64,000 bases of DNA. It comes from Pseudomonas cremoris. GTDB taxonomy: Bacteria > Pseudomonadota > Gammaproteobacteria > Pseudomonadales > Pseudomonadaceae. The DNA lies in contig NZ_JAAXCY010000007.1 in the NCBI RefSeq assembly GCF_014230465.1, positions 248,001 to 312,000 on the forward strand. Reading direction: 5' to 3'. The notes below the pieces were generated by a model. The model searched no databases, was not told the DNA's origin, and saw only the letters and a program-made list of their open reading frames with translations. Made by a program: the position numbers and the translations under genes. Below, piece by piece: positions 9,196 to 18,154 of the stretch. Numbering within the stretch: position 1 is the stretch's first letter; each line of letters opens with the position of its first letter.

Positions 9196-9690
9196 ATGGA
9201 CGATGTACAGCAACTGGGCGAGATGCTTCGTCATTACGCCGATAGTGAAGCGCACAAGAAACAGCAATTCGACGTGCAGTCAGCGCGCTGGGCGCAAAAA
9301 CTCGGTGAGCTGTTCGGGCAGATCGAGCAATGGCTGGAACCGGTCAAGTCGGTGGGCTTGCTCGAAGTCCATCGTGAAGCCTATGTGGCCAGCGGCCCAA
9401 GCGTGCCGGTGGAGACCTCGACGTTCAAGACCGAGAAGCTGACCGTGCACATCACCGGTAAGCCCGTGGAATTCGTCCCGGATGTGATGGGCGTGGGCGG
9501 TTTCATTTCGGTGGCGGTGATGGGCCTGACCGCCGCACGTCATGGCAGCGTCTCGCTGGTGCTGCCGGCGGATAAAAACGACTGGCTATGGAAGAAAACC
9601 AATGGCCTCAAGGACCCCGACACCTTCAGCTTTGACGCCAACTTCCTCGCCTCTCAGCTCCAAGGCCTGATTCCACGGGAACGTTTGTAG
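9196..9690 (+). CDS. Conserved-looking protein of unknown function
   Basis: A 164-residue soluble protein; family not recognised. The N-terminal half (MDDVQQLGEMLRHYADSEAH onward) is helical and charged. The C-terminal half alternates short strands (KLTVHITGKPVEFVPDVMGVG). There is no signal peptide, membrane segment or obvious catalytic motif. AAGGAA 7 bases upstream selects the ATG at 9196 over one at 9154. The TAG stop lies inside the left arm of a REP element, so the C-terminal boundary was formed by, or coincides with, the repeat. Confidence 0.75.
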   Translation: MDDVQQLGEMLRHYADSEAHKKQQFDVQSARWAQKLGELFGQIEQWLEPVKSVGLLEVHREAYVASGPSVPVETSTFKTEKLTVHITGKPVEFVPDVMGVGGFISVAVMGLTAARHGSVSLVLPADKNDWLWKKTNGLKDPDTFSFDANFLASQLQGLIPRERL

Positions 9691-9819
9691 TGAGCGGGCT
9701 TGTCCCGCGCTGGGCTGCGAAGCCGCCCTGATTCGGCAAACGCATTCTTCCAGGAAGAACCTGATTGCCCGATTTTGGGGCCGCTTCGCAGCCCAGCGCG
9801 GGACAAGCCCGCTCACTAC
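9687..9819. repeat. REP inverted pair, family B (GTAGTGAGCGGG type)
   Basis: The left arm starts GTAGTGAGCGGGCTTGTCCC and reads on through CGCGCTGGGCTGCGAAG. The right arm is its reverse complement, ending at 9819. Perfect pairing covers more than 30 bases, with about 50 bases between arms. The stop codon of the 9196-9690 gene (TAG, 9688-9690) is part of the left arm. Related pairs are at 17974-18105 and 38690-38820. Confidence 0.93.
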
Positions 9820-9825
9820 CAATGC

Positions 9826-12018
9826 TTATTTCAAGGCAGGGTCACCTGGGTTGAGCTTTTTCCAGCTTTGCATCACCACCTGCGCCTTGGGCTCCTGGCC
9901 GTTCTCCAGGTAGTACTGGATCAGCGACAGCCGCGCGTTACGGTTGTAAGGCTGGCGTTGCAACAGGTTTTCCAACTGTTGGGTGGCTTCATCGACCTTG
10001 CCGCCGTCGTGCAGGGCTACGGCGAGTACAAACGCGTACTGCGCGTTGGCGGGATCCAAGCGCACAGCGTTGCGTAAGTAGGGCATGGCATTGGCCGTAC
10101 CGCCCGAACGAATCAGCATCAGCCCTTGGGTGTGCTGCAACAGCGCCGCATCCGGATGTTGTGCCAACTGCTCGGTGATCAGGCTGCGAGCCTCCTGCGC
10201 GCGGCCGTTGGCTTCAAGCCACTGCGCGAGGGTGACCAGCGCAGGAAAAAAGTCCGGGTCACGCAGCAACGCCGTGCGCAACTGACCTTCCACTCTGTCG
10301 CCACGGCCACTGGCCTGGTACAGCATGGCAAGGTTGAGGTTGGCTTCGGCGCGCTCCAGCAGGCTCATCTGCACCTGTTCATACTCGGCGATGGCGCTGT
10401 CCCAGGCCGGGCCTTGGCCGGGCACGCTCAACAGGTCGCGCGCGGCGATGATGCGCACAGCCCGCACCGGGTCTTTGAGCAAAGTACCGTAAAGCGCCAC
10501 GCGTTCTGCGGGTGGCAGCAGGGCGCTGACCGCACGCACGGCGCTTTCCCGTACTTGCGGGGCAGGGTGGGAGAGGTCCTTGGTCGCCAACGCCAGTGCC
10601 TGCTGGCTCGGGTAGTTGGGCAACTCCACCAGCAACGTGGCACGCTGGATCGCCGGCAGGTTGCCGCGCGCCAACTGGTCATAGAGCGCCTGGGCTGCAC
10701 CAGGCTCGCCACCGCGAATCAACACCATGCTCTCGGCGTAAGAAGGCGCCTTGAGCACGTCACGCGCTGCCGCTGGGATGCTAAAGCTGTGGTCATGGCG
10801 CAAGTCATTGCCCATGTAGACCTTGCCTGGCATGTGGCAATCGACACAGAACGCACCGGCCTTGCCCATGTGGTCGGCGGAATCGTACTGCTTGGCCTGC
10901 AACCCACGCCCATCCACCGTGGTGTACGGGGTTTTGCCCGCCGGGTTATGACACTGCGCGCACACGGCATTGCCGGGTGCCTTGAGTTCATTGCTGTGGG
11001 GGTTGTGGCAGTTGCTGCAGCGCACGCCTTTTTCGGCCATTTTGCTTTGCGCGAAGGAGCCGTGCTCGAATACTTCGTCCTTGATCTTGCCGTCCAGGGC
11101 GTACAGCTCGCGGGTCAATACGCTGGGCAGGTAGTCGTCCATCAAGCGTTTGCCCACGGTGAAACCATCGCCCAAGGGCGCACGGCGCGCATGACAGCGC
11201 GCACAGGTTTCCAGCTCGACGGTGGCGTCTTTGTCTTTGAGGTCTACGGCGAAGCCGGCATGCAGCAGGTCGCCCTTTTTAGCCGCCCATTGCAGGTGGT
11301 TGGACGCCGGGCCATGGCAGGCCTGGCAGCCGACGCCGAGACTGTTCCATTGGCTGTCGAAGCTGTTTTTAACCGCGTCGAAATTGCGCTTGTAGCCGGT
11401 GGTGTGGCACTCCACGCACATGAAGTTGGCGTTCTGGCTGGGTTTGCTCCAGTGCAGCGGGTTCTTGAAGTTCACGCCTTGGCCGGGGTAAAGGTGAAAC
11501 CAGCGGTGCTGCTGCGTATCCCAGGCCACGCCGAGGGCTTGCAGGCGCCCCTCGCCAACCTCGATCAGGTATTGCTGCAACGGGGCAATGCCAAAGGTGT
11601 AGGCCACCTTGAAGTCGGCCGCCTGGCCGTCGCTGCCGGGGGTATTGACCCAATATTCGGCGCCTCGGCGAAAAAAGCGCGTGGTTTCGCCTTCGCCGGT
11701 AAAGCTTGCGTCATTGAAGTCTGCCGGCACCGTCTGCGCGTTGGCCTCCTGCATCGCCAGCTGATGGTGGGAGCCTTGCCAGTCCTTGACCTGCGCCTGG
11801 TGGCAACCCTGGCATTGCTGTTCATCGACCATCTGCGCCGGGGCGATGGCCGCCGGTTTCACTGCAACCACAGGTGCCGGCAAGCGAGGTGTGCCGGCCT
11901 GCAGGAAAAACCAGATCCCGGCCATGGCCAACAACAGCAACACAATCAATACGAGGTAGAGGTAACGTCGGGGTGAATCACGGTGGGGTACGGCTGGTTC
12001 TTTTTTGGGCTTGGGCAT
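9826..12018 (-). CDS. Seven-heme c-type cytochrome with HEAT/TPR tail
   Basis: A 730-residue membrane-anchored periplasmic protein. A single N-terminal membrane segment (about residues 18-39) is followed by seven CxxCH heme sites at residues 69, 201, 231, 272, 334, 353 and 391. Histidines scattered between them could serve as second ligands. Residues about 430-530 look like HEAT-type helical pairs (PQVRESAVRAVSALLPPAER) and 540-725 are TPR repeats (AQYAFVLAVALHDGGKVDEA). The layout resembles cytochrome c554-type multiheme proteins fused to TPRs. The electron partner and substrate are unknown. A second gene at 42114-43172 encodes the HEAT/TPR half without hemes. It is divergent from the DUF3313 lipoprotein gene. 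Confidence 0.88.
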   Translation of the reverse strand: MPKPKKEPAVPHRDSPRRYLYLVLIVLLLLAMAGIWFFLQAGTPRLPAPVVAVKPAAIAPAQMVDEQQCQGCHQAQVKDWQGSHHQLAMQEANAQTVPADFNDASFTGEGETTRFFRRGAEYWVNTPGSDGQAADFKVAYTFGIAPLQQYLIEVGEGRLQALGVAWDTQQHRWFHLYPGQGVNFKNPLHWSKPSQNANFMCVECHTTGYKRNFDAVKNSFDSQWNSLGVGCQACHGPASNHLQWAAKKGDLLHAGFAVDLKDKDATVELETCARCHARRAPLGDGFTVGKRLMDDYLPSVLTRELYALDGKIKDEVFEHGSFAQSKMAEKGVRCSNCHNPHSNELKAPGNAVCAQCHNPAGKTPYTTVDGRGLQAKQYDSADHMGKAGAFCVDCHMPGKVYMGNDLRHDHSFSIPAAARDVLKAPSYAESMVLIRGGEPGAAQALYDQLARGNLPAIQRATLLVELPNYPSQQALALATKDLSHPAPQVRESAVRAVSALLPPAERVALYGTLLKDPVRAVRIIAARDLLSVPGQGPAWDSAIAEYEQVQMSLLERAEANLNLAMLYQASGRGDRVEGQLRTALLRDPDFFPALVTLAQWLEANGRAQEARSLITEQLAQHPDAALLQHTQGLMLIRSGGTANAMPYLRNAVRLDPANAQYAFVLAVALHDGGKVDEATQQLENLLQRQPYNRNARLSLIQYYLENGQEPKAQVVMQSWKKLNPGDPALK

Positions 12019-12189
12019 TCCGACTTCCGTTGTCTTGATGCATGGACGCTCTACGGCGTGCTTAAGCTTCGTGCAGCTTTGACGCTGTGCTCAAGTCTGT
12101 CAAACGCACAGCGCGAAATAGCGGCTATTTCTCCAGAGTTGGCTATACCTACAAGCTCAATGTTTCAGTGATGACCGCCAGGGAGTTCA

Positions 12190-12864
12190 ATGATGAAACT
12201 AAGGCTAACGATCAGCGCGCTGTGCTTCGCCTCAATCGCAATGGCAGGTTGTGCCAGCAAGGTCACGCAACCCGAGGAATACTCCGGGTTTCTCTCCGAC
12301 TACAGCCAACTCAAGGAAGCCAAGTCCCCGTCGGGTGCCGAGGTGATGCGTTGGGTTGATCCCAAGCTGGACCTTAGCCGCTACACCGCGGTGTACGTTG
12401 AACCGACCCAGTTCTATCCCAAGCCCCAGGCCACCGCCAAGATCCCGGAAAGCACCCTCAACGGCATCAACACCTACTACAACCAGGCGCTCAAGCGTGA
12501 GCTGGAAAAATCCCTGCCCTTGGCCAACGCGCCTGGCCCCGGGGTGATTGTGGTGCGTGCGGCGATCACCGCTGTCAGCAGCAAGACCGAAGCCCTCGCG
12601 CCGTACGAATACATCCCCGTTGCGCTCGTCGTGGCGGCCGCCAGTACGGCGACGGGCCACCGTGACCAGGAAACCACCCTGGGCACCGAGGCGCAGTTCC
12701 TCGACGGTGCCAGCGGCAAGGTGCTGGCCCAAGTGGTGCGCAAGGGCACCGGCAAGCCACTGTCCAACGACGCCCAAGTGATGAAGGCCGACGATGTGAA
12801 AAGCGTCATCGACGGTTGGGCGTCAGACCTGCATCAGTCGTACGTGAAGCTCAAAAAGCACTAG
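12190..12864 (+). CDS. DUF3313 lipoprotein
   Basis: A 224-residue lipoprotein. The signal peptide ends in the lipobox MAGCAS, with the lipidated Cys at residue 21. The mature part (YTAVYVEPTQFYPKPQ; YNQALKRELEKSLPLANAPG) matches the DUF3313 family, exported proteins of unknown role common in proteobacteria. AGGGAG lies 5 bases before the first of two adjacent ATGs. Its stop overlaps the stop of the convergent gene at 12861 by 4 bases. No partner is suggested by context other than the divergent cytochrome. Confidence 0.85.
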   Translation: MMKLRLTISALCFASIAMAGCASKVTQPEEYSGFLSDYSQLKEAKSPSGAEVMRWVDPKLDLSRYTAVYVEPTQFYPKPQATAKIPESTLNGINTYYNQALKRELEKSLPLANAPGPGVIVVRAAITAVSSKTEALAPYEYIPVALVVAAASTATGHRDQETTLGTEAQFLDGASGKVLAQVVRKGTGKPLSNDAQVMKADDVKSVIDGWASDLHQSYVKLKKH

Positions 12865-13847
12865 AACGTATTACGCGCCTGCCGGTTGTAATAGCTGAGC
12901 AGGGCGTCGTAGCGGCGGGTGACGAGGTAATAGTCGTCACTCAGCTGCTGCGGCAGCGCGCGGGCGTGCCAGTCTTTCTCCAATGTGCGTAACGCCGCCA
13001 GGTAAGCCTCGGCAGGCGAGGTGATGATGTACCACATGTACTCGGCGTCCTCATCCCGCTCCGGGCTGGTGGGCGTGCGGATGTAGGCCTTGGTGCCATC
13101 GGCGGCCTGTTGCACCGCTTCGGCCAGGGTAGCGACCGCCTGCGGTGTGAGGCTCGCATCACGCATGCCGAGCTCGATCTGGTTCACCGCCTCACGCGCC
13201 GCGATCATGTAGTTGAGAATGTGCCAATGCACGTCACGACCGAACCGAGCCTCCAGCAACGCCAGTTGCGCAGGCCGCATGCGCAGGTCCTCCACTTCCA
13301 AATCGTTACGCAGCTCGGCAGAGACGCGCCAGTAGTCCTCGCCTTTTTTCTCCAGCTCTTGCGCCAGGTGCTTGTTCATCACCTCTGCGACCATTTGCTG
13401 TGTGCTCGGCGGTATACCGTTGGCGCGATAGGCCGGTATGACGGTGTCAGACAGTGAGGTGAATTTGTTCAACTGGTAGGCGTACACGCTGGCCAGCCCA
13501 ACCATGCGACTGCCAGGGTCCTGGCGCTCCAGCTTGAGGGTGTAGAGCTGCGAGCAGACTGACGCCTGGATCAGGCGCGGTTCGGGCTCGGTACGGTCGC
13601 CATAGTTATCGGTATCAGGCGCTACCGGCTGGGTTGAGCGCTTGCGGTAATAGGCCAGGCGCGTATCCCGGTCGATGCGGTTCACGCAATCAATGATCGG
13701 CGCCAGGGCGCTGGCGGCTGCGGTGTGGGGGCTGTCGTGCTGGTCCAGCCACAACTGCACTTGTTGCAGGGGCTTGGTGGCGCCGGCCATGCCGAGCAAT
13801 CCCAGGCCCAGGAAAATGCCGATGGGGAATAGCAGATTCGGATTCAT
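12861..13847 (-). CDS. Membrane-anchored protein of unknown function, partner of the J-domain protein
   Basis: A 328-residue protein with an N-terminal hydrophobic segment (MNPNLLFPIGIFLGLGLLGM), so exported or inner-membrane anchored. The rest is largely helical (QQVQLWLDQHDSP; YYLVTRRYDALLSYYNR) and faintly recalls DUF3829-type lipoproteins; that likeness is tentative. The ATG at 13847 overlaps the TGA of the upstream J-domain gene (ATGA), so the two are almost certainly translated as a pair. The frame is open further upstream, but that part overlaps the neighbouring gene in another frame and is not protein-like. Confidence 0.75.
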   Translation of the reverse strand: MNPNLLFPIGIFLGLGLLGMAGATKPLQQVQLWLDQHDSPHTAAASALAPIIDCVNRIDRDTRLAYYRKRSTQPVAPDTDNYGDRTEPEPRLIQASVCSQLYTLKLERQDPGSRMVGLASVYAYQLNKFTSLSDTVIPAYRANGIPPSTQQMVAEVMNKHLAQELEKKGEDYWRVSAELRNDLEVEDLRMRPAQLALLEARFGRDVHWHILNYMIAAREAVNQIELGMRDASLTPQAVATLAEAVQQAADGTKAYIRTPTSPERDEDAEYMWYIITSPAEAYLAALRTLEKDWHARALPQQLSDDYYLVTRRYDALLSYYNRQARNTF

Positions 13848-15370
13848 CTCTTGGCCTCCTGGCCGTACCACTGCGCTTCGGTGGCGGGTGCCTGGCATTC
13901 GGGAGCAGTGCGCGGCATGCGGCTGCACAGGCGTTCGGCCCACTGTTGCAGGCCTTGGTCGCGGGTGACCAAGTACTGCCTGTCGAGCAGCAACAGGCCG
14001 GCGTAGAGCGCAATCACCACGAGGACGGCCAGCACCATGCCCCCTGTGGTCCAGCGGGGATGACGGACAGTCCAGGGGGTGTGGTGGTTGTTGAACGGTC
14101 GCTTGATCAGACCGATCAGTGCCAGAGCGCCCACCAGCGTCAGGCTGGCGACGGGGCTGAAGATATACCCCAGCGCGCCCGCCAGCACCACCCCGGGCAC
14201 CAGGTCGCGTATTGGCAGTAACTTCAGGGGCATGCGCTCGCTGAGTCGTTCATCCAGCACACGGTATTGGTGGGCCAATGGGCGCCACACTTGCCAGGCC
14301 AGCCCAGCACCGATCACGGCGGCCAGTGCCCACAGGATCCCATAGCCCATTGTCGGTATCACGTGACCGGCCAAGCGCTCGGCCTTGACCAGCACGCCCA
14401 CCAGGCAACCCAGCACCAGCGCAACGATCCAGGGCCAAGTGTCGGTAGCCGTGTCCCAGCCTTGCCAGAAATACACGGTGCCGCCGGGCATCGCTTCGGC
14501 GAGGGCCACGTGGTCGGCATAGATATCGGCGCTGAGCGCCTGGCAGGCTTTCCAGTCGTCTTGATCCAGGCGCTCGGCGAACGCACGGCGCTGATTCAGG
14601 CTCATCGGTGCCAGCAACAGGCGTGCAGCGCGTTGTTGCGGGGTGAAGGGCGGCTCGGCGGCCAATGCCCGTTGGCGTGCGATAAAAAGTGGCCCTTGCT
14701 GGCGTCGCAACAACAGCGCCCAGTCGCCGGGCGGGCACGTGTGGTCGGCGCCACCGTGCCAGTCCTGGCCAGCACACACCGCGTCGAACACGGCGCAGGA
14801 CCAGTAATGACTCTGGGCCAACAGCCTGGCCAGCCATTGGTTGAACCACTCGGCATGCGGGTGGTTATGCACCCACGCGTGTTGATCACGCGCCGCGTAG
14901 GCGGCCAGGAATGCCGCCTCGTCCTTGTGCGCAAGGGCCTCGCGTAACGGTTGCTGCAGAGCGGCACGGTGTTGGCGTTCGAGCTTCTCGACCAGCTCGG
15001 CGGGCAGCTCGAGGCGTTGCCAGGCCGTAAGCCAGTTGAACGTTTCGAAGGCCCAGCGCGTGTCTTCGGCGCTGAGTTCGCCTTCGATGCTGCGATGCAG
15101 CAGGTGCACTTCGAAGAACAGCGCTGTGCCGTCCTGCATTGCGGCTTGATAGCGTTGGTCGAGGGTTTCACCCCGGTGTTCAACCACGACTTCGACGGTT
15201 TCCTGCGGAGCCTGGCTGCGCTCCAGCGCAGCCTCGTAGGCTTCGCGCAGGCGCTGGAAACCCTCGGGATCTTCGTCCGGCCGGGTCTTCTTCAACAGCG
15301 CGGCGTATTGGCGCTTGATCGTGCGGCTATCGGCATCCGGCGTAAGGCCAAGGACATTCCAGCAAGTCAT
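13844..15370 (-). CDS. J-domain-like membrane protein with degenerate HPD
   Basis: A 508-residue protein. Residues 1-50 have the shape of a J domain: MTCWNVLGLTPDADSRTIKR, then QYAALLKKTRPDEDPEGF and LREAYEAAL. The essential HPD tripeptide reads RPD at residues 30-32, so classical stimulation of DnaK is doubtful. A helical central region follows (to about 310). Four or five membrane segments occupy residues about 315-480. It may be a membrane co-chaperone or a scaffold; this is inference. It overlaps the next gene by ATGA. Confidence 0.78.
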   Translation of the reverse strand: MTCWNVLGLTPDADSRTIKRQYAALLKKTRPDEDPEGFQRLREAYEAALERSQAPQETVEVVVEHRGETLDQRYQAAMQDGTALFFEVHLLHRSIEGELSAEDTRWAFETFNWLTAWQRLELPAELVEKLERQHRAALQQPLREALAHKDEAAFLAAYAARDQHAWVHNHPHAEWFNQWLARLLAQSHYWSCAVFDAVCAGQDWHGGADHTCPPGDWALLLRRQQGPLFIARQRALAAEPPFTPQQRAARLLLAPMSLNQRRAFAERLDQDDWKACQALSADIYADHVALAEAMPGGTVYFWQGWDTATDTWPWIVALVLGCLVGVLVKAERLAGHVIPTMGYGILWALAAVIGAGLAWQVWRPLAHQYRVLDERLSERMPLKLLPIRDLVPGVVLAGALGYIFSPVASLTLVGALALIGLIKRPFNNHHTPWTVRHPRWTTGGMVLAVLVVIALYAGLLLLDRQYLVTRDQGLQQWAERLCSRMPRTAPECQAPATEAQWYGQEAKR

Positions 15371-15413
15371 GTGCGGTGCAACTCCCTAAACAATCGGGCG
15401 CACATTACCTGTT

Positions 15414-17906
15414 TTAGGGGGTGATAAACCAGCGGTAGTACGGGTTGGCGCTGTCCTGCTGCAACACCTCCCGAATATCCCGCCCCCATGCATCACGGTC
15501 GCCGTCGTAGGCATGCAGGCTGGCGCGGTAGAACTGCATCAGCCGTTGCTGCTCGGCGCTGAGGGTGCGGGTGAACGTTGCGTCTGCATTGACCAGCGGC
15601 ACCGGCGTGCGCAGGTCGAGCAAGGCCGGCAGCACCCGGGTGATTTCCTTGGCGCGCACCCACGGTGCGTACTCGATGTGCGGCTGGTCATCGGTGACGG
15701 CGGGCGCGTCGGCGGCAAAATGTTCCAGGCCCTGGCGATCGGTGACCCAGGTGGCCAGCAGCGTCGCGGCTGAATCGATACCGACGTCGGACAGCGCACT
15801 GCGCACGCCGGGCTGCTCGAAGCGCTGTCGGATGCGGTCTGCATCCAGGTTGATCGGTTCAAGGGAACCCACCAGCAGCATCTCGTGAAACTCACTGGTC
15901 CACAGCGATGCGTAGGGGAATACGTCAAGAAAGCTGCGCACCAGCGCGCGGGAGTCGTCAATGTTTTGCGTCGGCAACGGCAGCCATTGGGCGAGCAGGC
16001 CGTTTTTCTCCAGGCGCGTGGCGGCCAGTCTGTAGAAGTCCTTGGAATAGAGATTAACCACACCAGCGGCGGAGGGCGGTGGGGGTTCCAGGGTGATCAG
16101 GTCGTAGGCCTGTGGATTGCGCAGCAGTTCCTGGCGACCGTCGCGCAGGCGCAGTTCTACGCCAGGGTCGCTGGCAGCGTTGTAATTGCCTTTGAACAAC
16201 GGCGCCGCCTGCACCACCGACGGCAGCAATTCGGCAACGACGCGGTGTTCCAGGCCTGGATAACGCAACAAGGCGCCGGCGGTTATGCCGGTGCCAAAAC
16301 CGATCACCAACGCCGACTTGGGCTCGCCGTTGTGGATCAGCAGCGGCAATAACGCCTGGATACGCATGTAGCGCAGCGACGGCATGGCGTCGCCGGTGTT
16401 CGATACACCTTGGATATACAGACGCTGGAAAGTCCGCGCGCCCTGGCCTTGGGTGACCACGGCCACCGTCGCCCCACGTCCTTCCTGATAAAACGCCAAG
16501 CTGGCATTGCGTGCGCCCGGCAGTAATTTGGCCAGGCGATCCACTGGAGTCAGCAGTGCCACGGCCAGCGATACCAGCCCCAGCGCCACCACGGCCTGGC
16601 GCCGACCTTTTTTCACGCCATGGCCACGCCGCACGGCCAGGTAGCCCACCACGCCCGCGATCACGGCCAGCAGGCCCAAAGTCCGCACCAATCCCAGCCA
16701 CGGGATCAGCACAAACCCGCAGAGCATCACGCCGACAATCCCACCCAGGGTGTTGAACGCCACCACGGCGCCCACGTCGCGGCCGACATGGCGGTTGCCC
16801 ACGCTCAGGCGCAAGGCCACGGGAAACGCAGCGCCCAGCAACAGTGTCGGCACAAACACGATGCACAGTGCCGCCACTGCAAACCGTGCACTCATACCGG
16901 GCAGCTCACTGCCGCCCAGGCTCAGCACCAGCGACTCGGCCTGGGTTTGCAACAGCACCAGCCAACGGCCCAGCAGGGCGATTTCCAGCAGGGCTACCAG
17001 CCCGGCACCCGCGATCAACAGGCCGAATATGCCCCAAGGGTCACGCAGGCGCTCCACGCGGCGGGACATCCATTGACTGCCCACATACAAGCCGGTCAGG
17101 TAGGTGGCGAGTACCACCGCAAACGCATAGGTGCGTGTGCTCATGAACTGCACGATGGATTGTGACCACACCACCTCGTAGCCCAGCGCCACACCTCCCG
17201 CAATGGCGTAGAGCACCAGCGCCAATCGAGCGGGTTGTACCGCATGAGCCGCAGCCACAATGGCGGGCGGTCGATGACGCACCGCCAGCATTGCGCCCGC
17301 CGCGGCGGCCAGGTTCAACAGCGCCGCGACCAACGCACTGCCGCGCACGCCAAATTGCGCGATCAAAACGAATGCCGTCAGCAACGTACCGGCAATTGCC
17401 CCGGCGGTGTTGGCGGCATACAAGCGTCCGCCAGCCTGGCTCAAGCCTTTGGCGTCGATGTTCAGCGAGCGCACCAGCACCGGCAGCGTGCCGCCCATTA
17501 GCAACGCTGGCAGCCCCACCAGGGCAAACGGCAGCGCCCAGGCCACCGGGCCAATGCGTGCCTCCAGCCAAGCGAAGGGTTCGGCGGCCGTACCCAGCGC
17601 CAGCGTGGCGCCGACGCCGAAAACGGCCACCAGTAATTCCAGACCTGCGTACAGCAGCAATGGCCGCGAGAAACGATCCGCCAAACGTCCAAACAGCAGC
17701 CCGCCCAGAGCCAGCCCGGCGAAAAAAGCACTGATGCCGGTGGTGATTGCATACACCTCCACGCCGACCACCAAGGACAACTGCTTGATCCACAGCACTT
17801 GGTAGACCAACGCTGCGCCGCCGGAGATGAACAGGAGGAGGGCGGGGAGCAGGATTGAAGTGGTCGAATGAGTTTCTATTGTTTTGCTTGCAGCGTGTGA
17901 GGTCAT
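15414..17906 (-). CDS. Fused MFS-like transporter / spermidine synthase-like protein
   Basis: An 830-residue fusion. Residues 1-460 hold about 12-14 membrane helices (LLPALLLFISGGAALVYQVL at the start). Residues about 480-780 form a Rossmann methyltransferase-like domain of the spermidine-synthase family (SALVIGFGTGITAGALLRYP; YDLITLEPPPPSAAGVVNLY). The usual acidic putrescine-binding pair of SpeE is not evident: LEPPPP stands where SpeE has a DxxDP-type motif. Polyamine synthesis is therefore not assured. The ATG at 17906 is preferred over a TTG two codons upstream. Proteins of this fused type are widespread and poorly characterised. Confidence 0.85.
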   Translation of the reverse strand: MTSHAASKTIETHSTTSILLPALLLFISGGAALVYQVLWIKQLSLVVGVEVYAITTGISAFFAGLALGGLLFGRLADRFSRPLLLYAGLELLVAVFGVGATLALGTAAEPFAWLEARIGPVAWALPFALVGLPALLMGGTLPVLVRSLNIDAKGLSQAGGRLYAANTAGAIAGTLLTAFVLIAQFGVRGSALVAALLNLAAAAGAMLAVRHRPPAIVAAAHAVQPARLALVLYAIAGGVALGYEVVWSQSIVQFMSTRTYAFAVVLATYLTGLYVGSQWMSRRVERLRDPWGIFGLLIAGAGLVALLEIALLGRWLVLLQTQAESLVLSLGGSELPGMSARFAVAALCIVFVPTLLLGAAFPVALRLSVGNRHVGRDVGAVVAFNTLGGIVGVMLCGFVLIPWLGLVRTLGLLAVIAGVVGYLAVRRGHGVKKGRRQAVVALGLVSLAVALLTPVDRLAKLLPGARNASLAFYQEGRGATVAVVTQGQGARTFQRLYIQGVSNTGDAMPSLRYMRIQALLPLLIHNGEPKSALVIGFGTGITAGALLRYPGLEHRVVAELLPSVVQAAPLFKGNYNAASDPGVELRLRDGRQELLRNPQAYDLITLEPPPPSAAGVVNLYSKDFYRLAATRLEKNGLLAQWLPLPTQNIDDSRALVRSFLDVFPYASLWTSEFHEMLLVGSLEPINLDADRIRQRFEQPGVRSALSDVGIDSAATLLATWVTDRQGLEHFAADAPAVTDDQPHIEYAPWVRAKEITRVLPALLDLRTPVPLVNADATFTRTLSAEQQRLMQFYRASLHAYDGDRDAWGRDIREVLQQDSANPYYRWFITP

Positions 17907-17973
17907 TACCAAATTCCAGAGCTTTCAGAGAACTCCTGTGGGAGGAGGCATGCCCTACCGCAACACTGCCTCT

Positions 17974-18105
17974 GTAGTGAGCGGGCTTGCCCCGCGCTGG
18001 GTGGCGCAGCCGCCCTAAAACCAGACACCTCGGTCTCGCTGAAATACCGAGGCGTCCCGTTTAGGGCGGCTGCGCCACCCAGCGCGGGGCAAGCCCGCTC
18101 ACTAC
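17974..18105. repeat. REP inverted pair, family B, with near-perfect long arms
   Basis: Arms of about 46 bases, starting GTAGTGAGCGGGCTTGCCCC and reading through GCGCTGGGTGGCGCAGCCGC to CCTAAA, are perfectly complementary. The spacer holds a further small stem (CCTCGGT / ACCGAGG). It sits between the fused transporter gene and the arylsulfatase gene. Confidence 0.95.
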
Positions 18106-18154
18106 AAGAGTGCGGCGGGCTTTTTGTTCCCACATTTGCCTTGTGTTGTATCGG

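Noticed and set aside
10126..11976. A 616-codon open frame on the plus strand opposite the seven-heme cytochrome
   Set aside because: It is the antisense of a GC-rich gene with strong protein motifs (seven CxxCH); the translated frame has no recognisable domain.
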